A stretch of DNA of 37,353 nt, taken from positions 1 through 37,353 of the forward strand of contig CAZYTX010000033.1 in NCBI GenBank assembly GCA_964650485.1. The letters run 5' to 3'. The stretch comes from CAZYTX01 sp964650485. Its GTDB lineage: Bacteria; RBG-13-61-14; DATKZS01. The notes beneath the pieces were generated by a model. It made no database searches. It saw only the letters and a program-made list of their open reading frames with translations, and was not told where the DNA came from. Each line of letters begins with the position of its first letter. Positions within the stretch are counted from its first letter, which is position 1. Positions 32,558 to 37,353 of the stretch are shown one piece after another. The position numbers and the translations under genes are program-made.

Positions 32558-33469
32558 CTACCTCTCGCCCTCTTTGATTGCTTTCAGCCTCTCTTCGGCT
32601 TTCTTCGCGTAATCGCTCTCCGGGAAACTTCTCATCAGGGTCTCATACCTGCTCTTGGCCATGCGTCTCTTTCCCAGCGACTTGTAGCAGACGCCTTCCA
32701 TGTACAGGGCCTCGGCGTCAAAGCCAAGGTCTGGGTAGGTCTGGTACACCCCCTTGTAGCGGGCGGCCGCGGCCCAGTACTCGCGGTTGTCAAAGTAAAA
32801 CTCGGCCACCAGGAGCTCGTGCTCGCAAAGCCCCTTGCGCACCTCCGCGAGCTTTTGCCCTGCCTTTTTTGCATACTCGCTTTCAGGGTGCGTCTCCATG
32901 AGCTCCATGAATATTACCTCCGCCTGCATGGTATGGTCCTGGTCCCGGGAGGGCTTCCTCATGCGCTCGTAATGGCACATGGCCTCTTTGTATATGGCGT
33001 AGGGCACCTCTTCGCTTCTGGGGTGCATCTTTATGTACTGGCGATATAGGACAGCGGCTTCCTCGTACTCGTCCAGCCTGTAATGGCAGTCAGCTATCCT
33101 GAGCTCGGAGGGGGCGGAGAACCTGCTGAAGGGATAGTTGTCCACCACCTTCTGGAAGAGCTCCTTGGCTTTCAATGCGTTCTTGGACTTTACTCCCGGC
33201 AGCTTGCGATAGGCCCAACTGTCCCTGCCCCAGGTCTTCCTGACGAGCTCGCCGTACAAGGTCTCCCTGCCCTTGTAAAAGCTCTCCGCCTTCTCGTACA
33301 CCTCCTCCGCAGCGGGCAGGGGCCCCTCTTGTTCAAGCCGCGACTTGAGCCCCTGCCACCACCCGTCATCTTCTCCCGCAGCAGGGGCCGCAAGAAAAAA
33401 CGCGGCCGCCACTAAAACAAGTCTCGCCATGACAGCCGCGCTGATCTTTGTTCCTGAAGCCGGCCCCAT
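32558..33469 (-). CDS. BamD/YfiO-like outer-membrane assembly protein
   Basis: A 303-residue TPR-type protein matching BamD, which supports insertion of beta-barrel proteins into the outer membrane. Repeats in order: AKELFQKVVDNYPFSRFSAP, YEEAAVLYRQYIKMHPRSEE, AIYKEAMCHYERMRKPSRDQ followed by DHTMQAEVIFMELMETHPES, then LLVAEFYFDNREYWAAAARY and GVYQTYPDLGFDAEALYMEG. I start at ATG 33469, which overlaps the upstream stop (TGATG) with GAGGAG four bases before. The signal peptide ends FFLAAPAAGEDD and has no lipobox cysteine, unlike typical BamD lipoproteins. No other Bam gene is in the window. Confidence 0.82.
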   Translation of the reverse strand: MGPASGTKISAAVMARLVLVAAAFFLAAPAAGEDDGWWQGLKSRLEQEGPLPAAEEVYEKAESFYKGRETLYGELVRKTWGRDSWAYRKLPGVKSKNALKAKELFQKVVDNYPFSRFSAPSELRIADCHYRLDEYEEAAVLYRQYIKMHPRSEEVPYAIYKEAMCHYERMRKPSRDQDHTMQAEVIFMELMETHPESEYAKKAGQKLAEVRKGLCEHELLVAEFYFDNREYWAAAARYKGVYQTYPDLGFDAEALYMEGVCYKSLGKRRMAKSRYETLMRSFPESDYAKKAEERLKAIKEGER

Positions 33470-33831
33470 CATTCTCCTCTCATCTTCTCCTCCCGCTCGC
33501 TCGCTATCTTGCAGTCTATGCAAAGCGTGGTCACGGGCCTGGCCTCGAGCCGCTTCTTGTCAATAGGCTCGCCGCACTCCTCGCAGATGCCGAACTCGCC
33601 ATCCTCCATCCTCTGCAGGGCCTCCTTGATCTTTATGATCAGCTTTCGCTCCCTGTCCTTTACCCTGATGTCAAAGTTTCTGTCCGACTCCGCGCTGGCC
33701 CTGTCCGTGGGGTCTGGGTAGTAGTTGTCAGCCGCGTTCAGGTGCTCGGGCGCCTCTCCCACTTTATCCTCCAGCTCTTCGAGCTGTTTGGTCAGGATCT
33801 TTCTGAACTTTTCCATCTCTCTCTTATTCAT
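33469..33831 (-). CDS. dksA: DksA/TraR family zinc-finger transcription regulator
   Basis: A 120-residue protein of the DksA family, which binds RNA polymerase's secondary channel and adjusts transcription with ppGpp. The N-terminal coiled coil runs through EKFRKILTKQLEELEDKV. The acidic coiled-coil tip is YPDPTDRASAESDRNF, with both functional aspartates (DPTD). The zinc finger is CEECGEPIDKKRLEARPVTT followed by LCIDCK, four cysteines as in classical DksA. The ATG at 33831 has GGGAGG upstream; a longer frame would include that site. Its stop is coupled to the BamD-like gene (TGATG). Confidence 0.93.
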   Translation of the reverse strand: MNKREMEKFRKILTKQLEELEDKVGEAPEHLNAADNYYPDPTDRASAESDRNFDIRVKDRERKLIIKIKEALQRMEDGEFGICEECGEPIDKKRLEARPVTTLCIDCKIASEREEKMRGE

Positions 33832-33858
33832 CTTAAAAAGCCTCCCACGGCTAAGCAA

Positions 33859-33958
33859 CCCTGTATTCTCAAGGTTACGTTAACCCTATAATGATTAAAT
33901 AAGTTAACCACTATTGCAAATTTTTTCAACCGCCAAATTAGCCGCCATTGACGGGAGT
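33859..33958 (-). promoter_or_regulatory. AT-rich control region upstream of the dksA-led operon
   Basis: It lies between the argS stop and the dksA-type gene. Two copies of GTTAACC sit at 33879-33885 and 33903-33909 (24 bp apart), flanking TATAAT (plus strand). GTTAAC is itself palindromic, so these could be operator half-sites. Several weak promoter pairings are possible on the minus strand (for example TTGAAA, 17 bp, TAACTT); I cannot choose among them. Confidence 0.35.
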
Positions 33959-35689
33959 TCACATCCGCTCCAGCATGGGTATGCCCAACAGGTCGAGCCC
34001 GTTCTTTATCACCTGGCCGGTGGCCTGCACCAACAGCAGCCTCCCCTGCTCCTTGTCCCCTGAGCCCACCACCCGGTGGCGGGTGTAGAAGAGGTTGAAA
34101 GCCCTGGTGAGCTCGAAGAGATACGTGGTTACAAGGCTGGGCTCGAACTCGGCACAGGCCTTGTGGACCGCTGTGGCGAAGTCCGCGAGCTTTCTAAGGA
34201 GCGCCCTGGTCTCGGGCTCGCAAAGCCCTCCGAAGTCCGTCTCCAAAAGAAGAGGGTCCCTCCCGTAGGTCTCCTCCATTGAAACTCCGGCCTTATCAAT
34301 TATACCCCGGATGCGGGCGTATGAGTACTGGAGATAAGGCCCGGTCTCGCCGTCGAAGTTCAGCACCTGCTCCCAGTCGAAAAAGATGTCACGCTCCCGC
34401 CGGTGCTTCAAGTCGTTCGTTATGAGAGCGCCTATACCCACGGCCTCGGCCAGGGCCTCGCGGTCAACGTCCGGGGCAAGCTTGCCCGCGGCTATGTTCT
34501 CCTCGATCTTCTCGCCAGCCTTGGCCGCGGCCTCGTCAAGCACCTCCTCCAGAAGCACCACCTCGCCACGGCGCGTGCTCATGCCGTGCACGTGCCCGAA
34601 CTTGACGTGTTTTATCTTTTCCGCCCAGTCGCAGCCCATGCGCGAAAGAGCGGCCTTCAGTTGCCTGAAATGCAGCTCCTGGGGAGACCCCACCACGTAG
34701 AGCAGAAGCTCGGGCCCGTAGGTCTCGTGCCTGTGGAATGCCGCGGCTATCTCCCGGGTGGCGTAGAGTGTGGCCCCGTCGGACTTCCGGAGTATGAAAG
34801 GGGGCATGCCCTCGTCATCCAGCCGGATCATCCGGGCCCCGTCTTCGGAGGTCTCCAGCACGCCGGAGCGCTCCACCCCCTCCAGGGCCTCGGCGATGGT
34901 GCTATTGTAAAAGCTCTCGCCAATGTAGGAGTCGAAGCTTACTCCCAGCCTCTCATAGATCCTCTTGAACTTATCCAGGGAGAGGTCCCGGAACATCATC
35001 CAAAGCTCGACCGCCTTTGGGTCACCGTCCTCCAGGCGCTTGAACCATTGCCTGGCACGGTCCCGGGCCTCCGGGTCCTGCTCGCACCTCTGGTTATAGT
35101 CCACGTAAAGGCCCAGGCTGTAGGCGATGGGCGCACGCTCGAGCTCGGCCCGGTCGCCCCTTTCCGAGAACGCGGCCATGACCATGCCGAACTGGGTGCC
35201 CCAGTCGCCCAGGTGGTTGATCCCGATAGGCTCGTACCCCATGGCCCGGGATATCCTGTACAGCGCCGCTCCTATCACGGTGGAGCGCAAATGCCCTATA
35301 TGGAAGGGCTTTGCTATGTTTGGGGAGGAGTAATCTATAACAACGCGCCTGCCCTGCCCCGAGTCCGTGAACCCGAACCCGTCCCCCTCGCGAAAAATTG
35401 AAGTGAGCATTGTCTCGGCAAGGGCCTCGTCATCCAGCCGGAAGTTCAGGTACGGGCCCGCGGCCTCCACCGACGAGAAGGGCGTGCCCTCGAGGTCGAG
35501 CTTTCCCGCCAGTTCAAAGGCTATCCTTTTCGGGTCCTTCTTTAGCTTTTTCGCAAGCTGGAAGCAGGGGAAGGCGTAGTCGCCCATCTCCGGCCGCGGG
35601 GGCTGTCCCACCAGGTCCGAAAAGGACTCCGGGTCCTGGTCAAGAGCTCTGGCTACAAGCTCGGACACATGCTCCTCGAAAAGCTTCAT
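33959..35689 (-). CDS. argS: Arginyl-tRNA synthetase
   Basis: Class Ia synthetase, 576 residues. The N-terminal Add-1-type domain carries PEMGDYAFPCFQLAKKLKKD and PYLNFRLD. The catalytic core opens with YSSPNIAKPFHIGHLRSTVI, the HIGH signature, and NHLGDWGTQFGMV. The second signature is HGMSTRRGEVV, a KMSKS-like variant normal for ArgRS. The DALR-type anticodon domain is at the C-terminus (LQYSYARIRGI, AFNLFYTRHRVVGSGDKEQG). The start at ATG 35689 gives the expected MKLFEEHVSELV; the ribosome site is weak. It is preceded on its own strand by a GC hairpin with a T-run that might act as an attenuator. Confidence 0.96.
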   Translation of the reverse strand: MKLFEEHVSELVARALDQDPESFSDLVGQPPRPEMGDYAFPCFQLAKKLKKDPKRIAFELAGKLDLEGTPFSSVEAAGPYLNFRLDDEALAETMLTSIFREGDGFGFTDSGQGRRVVIDYSSPNIAKPFHIGHLRSTVIGAALYRISRAMGYEPIGINHLGDWGTQFGMVMAAFSERGDRAELERAPIAYSLGLYVDYNQRCEQDPEARDRARQWFKRLEDGDPKAVELWMMFRDLSLDKFKRIYERLGVSFDSYIGESFYNSTIAEALEGVERSGVLETSEDGARMIRLDDEGMPPFILRKSDGATLYATREIAAAFHRHETYGPELLLYVVGSPQELHFRQLKAALSRMGCDWAEKIKHVKFGHVHGMSTRRGEVVLLEEVLDEAAAKAGEKIEENIAAGKLAPDVDREALAEAVGIGALITNDLKHRRERDIFFDWEQVLNFDGETGPYLQYSYARIRGIIDKAGVSMEETYGRDPLLLETDFGGLCEPETRALLRKLADFATAVHKACAEFEPSLVTTYLFELTRAFNLFYTRHRVVGSGDKEQGRLLLVQATGQVIKNGLDLLGIPMLERM

Positions 35690-35739
35690 GCAAGGGGCTC
35701 CATGTTTAATGTCACGACCGACTTATACGCCTGTCTATT

Positions 35740-35761
35740 AAAAAGAGCGCCCGGCAGGCGC
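35740..35761 (-). terminator. Possible attenuator/terminator hairpin in the argS leader
   Basis: On the minus strand GCGCC-TGCCG-GGCGC is followed by TCTTTTT. No minus-strand gene lies upstream that would need a terminator, so it would act inside the argS leader if transcription starts further upstream. The stem is only 5 bp. Confidence 0.35.
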
Positions 35762-35904
35762 GTATTCATAGTACCAGAACCATTAAACCGCATCAAGGAG
35801 AATTTAAGCTGCCCTGCGCCATGCGGCATACTCCGCTTGTTGCAAAACCTGTTTTTGAATGTAGCCTTTTAAGTAAGCCATAGTATCCTAAGGGAGGTAT
35901 TTTC

Positions 35905-36813
35905 ATGGACCGGAGGGAGTTCGTAAAAAAGTTCGGTCTGGCTTCAGCCGTGGTTGCCGGTGCCGTGCCTTTTTTTAAGGCGGGCAGGACTTTTGCCGCA
36001 AAGCCCGGGTCGGTGTTGAGCGTGGCCACCGGGACCGACTGGGCCGGGCTGGTCGAGAAGGCGCTGGGTCCGCTCGGCGGCATCAAGGCATTTGTAAAGC
36101 CCGGGATGAAGGTGGCTGTGAAGCCGAACGCCTCGTTCGACCGCAAGCCAGAGCAGGGGTCCAACACCCATCCACAAATACTCACCTCGGTGGTGAAGCT
36201 CTGCCTTGACGCGGGTGCAAAAGAGGTCACCGTCTTCGACCGCACCCTTCACGAGGAGCGGCGCTCATACGTAAACAGCGGCCTGGCCCCCGCGGTGGAT
36301 GCCATTAACGACGAGCGCGCCCAGATGGTGCACGTGGATGACCGCAAGTTCGTAAAAGTTGACATGGGCAAGGGAATAGTGCTCCGAAGCTGGGAGTTCT
36401 ACAAGCCGGCGCTGGACGCCGACGCCTACATTAACGTGCCCGTGGCCAAGCACCACGGCCAGGCAGGGCTCTCCCTGGGTCTCAAGAACATCCTCGGCAT
36501 CATCGGCGGCAACAGGGGAAAGGTACACTGGAACCTGGACCAGGGCATAGCAGACTTGAACACAGTAAAAACTCCCACCCTCACCATAATAGACGCCACC
36601 AGGATCCTGCTCCGGAACGGACCCTCAGGCGGGAACCTGGACGACGTGAAGACAACTAACACCGTGATCGCGTCAGCAGACACCGTGGCCGCGGACGCAT
36701 ACGCGACCAAACACCTCTTCAAAAGGGAGCCCGAGGAGATCGAGCACATCGGGAAGGCGTCGAATCTGGGCATCGGCCAGATGGACCTCGACAAAATAAC
36801 CATAAAGTCTTGA
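35905..36813 (+). CDS. Tat-exported DUF362 family protein
   Basis: A 302-residue protein with a twin-arginine signal: MDRREFVKKFGLASAVVAGA, in which RRxFVKK matches the Tat consensus, followed by AGRTFAA as likely cleavage region. The mature part belongs to DUF362: GMKVAVKPNASFD, EVTVFDRTLHEE, INVPVAKHHGQAGLSLGLKN, ILGIIGGNRGKVHW and an IADLNTVKTPTLTIIDATR block. Unlike many DUF362 proteins it lacks a C-terminal ferredoxin motif. It would be exported folded, probably with a bound cofactor or metal, by the TatBC system encoded at 4.6-5.8 kb. The ATG follows AAGGGAGGT. Function unknown. Confidence 0.88.
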   Translation: MDRREFVKKFGLASAVVAGAVPFFKAGRTFAAKPGSVLSVATGTDWAGLVEKALGPLGGIKAFVKPGMKVAVKPNASFDRKPEQGSNTHPQILTSVVKLCLDAGAKEVTVFDRTLHEERRSYVNSGLAPAVDAINDERAQMVHVDDRKFVKVDMGKGIVLRSWEFYKPALDADAYINVPVAKHHGQAGLSLGLKNILGIIGGNRGKVHWNLDQGIADLNTVKTPTLTIIDATRILLRNGPSGGNLDDVKTTNTVIASADTVAADAYATKHLFKREPEEIEHIGKASNLGIGQMDLDKITIKS

Positions 36814-36831
36814 GCTGACAGAGTGTGATCC

Positions 36832-36939
36832 TTACTCAATCTCAAGCACCACCTTGCCCTTGTTCTTCCTCTCCTGCATGTAGCGGTGCGCTTCGCGGGC
36901 TTGGTCGAGCGGAAAGGTCTTGTCCACCCGCGGCTTGAT
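36832..36939 (-). pseudogene. C-terminal stub of a medium-chain dehydrogenase/quinone oxidoreductase
   Basis: Reading toward the TAA at 36832-36834, the minus strand gives KPRVDKTFPLDQAREAHRYM and QERKNKGKVVLEIE, the standard end of zinc-type alcohol dehydrogenases and quinone oxidoreductases (KPVVDxxFPLxxAxEAHxxMEexxxxGKxVLxx). Family similarity stops near 36939; beyond it lies a hairpin CGGCTTG-ATAATA-CAAGCCG and then the terminal repeat. About 35 codons remain of a normal 320-340. Either the gene was cut by insertion of repeat DNA or by a deletion. Confidence 0.72.
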
Positions 36940-37070
36940 AATACAAGCCGTGGAAGCCGGGCCGGGCAAAAAGGCCGGACTCGATTTCCTGTCAATCCGC
37001 CTCTATAATATTTTCGTATTATTATCCCGGGCTCCCGCGGTAAGAATTTTCTCCGCAAGCCGGAGTCCAA
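36940..37070. other. Non-coding junction between the dehydrogenase stub and the terminal repeat
   Basis: No gene is visible. It holds part of the perfect 7-bp hairpin CGGCTTG-ATAATA-CAAGCCG (36931-36950, 10 bp if one mismatch is allowed), an AT-rich hairpin ATAATA-TTTTCG-TATTAT near 37003-37020, and CTCCG-CAAGC-CGGAG near 37051-37065. Confidence 0.5.
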
Positions 37071-37353
37071 TGAATTCAAGCACTTGCGCATCACGGCGTC
37101 AACCACGGCTTGATTTGCCGTATACCCCTGTGTACGGCACTGTTTACACGCGCAGCCGGCGCCGTTTCCCCACGTATACGCCAAAACACGCCGCCAAGTA
37201 GTACTTGGAACGGGTAACCCACACAGCTTGCTGTGTGGGCGCCTGCCTGCCGCGCCAAGCCAAGGCGCGGCGCAGGCAGGAGCGCAGCGAGCAGGTCCAA
37301 AAACCACGAAGACACCAAGAGCACCAAGTTATAAGAAGCTCTATTCTCCCGGC
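37071..37353 (-). repeat. Right arm of the 283-bp terminal inverted repeat
   Basis: This is the reverse complement of 61-343, with the same series of hairpins. The match continues to the last base of the window, so the true repeat may be longer. Confidence 0.85.

Noticed and set aside
35740..35761. Reading the hairpin as a terminator for a plus-strand gene
   Set aside because: On the plus strand the stem is preceded by A and not followed by T, and no plus-strand gene ends there.
1..37353. CRISPR array, phage genes or integrase-attachment pair
   Set aside because: No regularly spaced direct repeats, cas genes, phage structural genes or integrase were seen; the terminal repeats are inverted, not direct.

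Overview
The window is about 37 kb of GC-rich DNA (sampled coding lines exceed 60% GC) from a diderm bacterium. An outer membrane is implied by a BamD-like protein, lipoproteins and Tat components. An anaerobic or microaerobic lifestyle is suggested by a tungsten-type aldehyde:ferredoxin oxidoreductase, CCG-domain iron-sulfur proteins and three radical-SAM enzymes. The gene mix resembles deltaproteobacterial-type lineages and their relatives, but no marker here fixes the phylum. Both ends of the window carry the same 283-bp sequence in opposite orientation, as expected if an assembled contig stops at a dispersed repeat.

Left part (0.4-12.8 kb): a minus-strand operon tsaD-rsmA-mutM-CAP protein faces a tatB-tatC pair across a shared control region that holds a strong promoter and tandem hairpins. 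Next comes a small graveyard. A GH115 glucuronidase remnant abuts, tail to tail, a lipocalin-like remnant. A secreted GH20 hexosaminidase and a YjbQ-family gene follow, then the left end of an IS1380-type element with a structured leader. hisS-aspS and a DUF4398/LysM lipoprotein close this part, ending in a clear terminator.

Middle (12.9-19.4 kb): a plus-strand redox operon encodes an Fe-S CCG protein, an FAD-linked oxidase, a second Fe-S CCG protein, a small ferredoxin and an aldehyde:ferredoxin oxidoreductase. It is interrupted by an AT-rich two-gene cassette: a small DUF5678-like protein translationally coupled to a single-domain retropepsin-like protease.

Minus-strand block (19.4-29.7 kb): eight tightly packed, often overlapping genes encode two B12-binding-type radical-SAM proteins, one SPASM-like radical-SAM protein, a GT2 glycosyltransferase, two multi-membrane GT-C-like enzymes, a UDP-galactopyranose-mutase-like flavoprotein and a zinc-ribbon methyltransferase. 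Together they look like an uncharacterised pathway that builds and modifies a lipid-linked glycan or unusual membrane lipid. This block and the DUF5678/protease cassette are the best candidates for an undescribed system. A 351-bp non-coding stretch before the block carries hairpins whose loops are complementary to one another.

Right part (30-37 kb): on the minus strand lie an RDD membrane protein, a TPR protein, an NTF2-like lipoprotein, a BamD-like protein without a lipidation cysteine, a DksA-type regulator and argS (with a possible leader attenuator). A plus-strand, Tat-exported DUF362 protein follows. The window ends with the C-terminal stub of a medium-chain dehydrogenase cut off by the terminal repeat. 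Several broken genes, one IS remnant and a family of GGCTTG-loop hairpins point to recurrent repeat-associated rearrangement.
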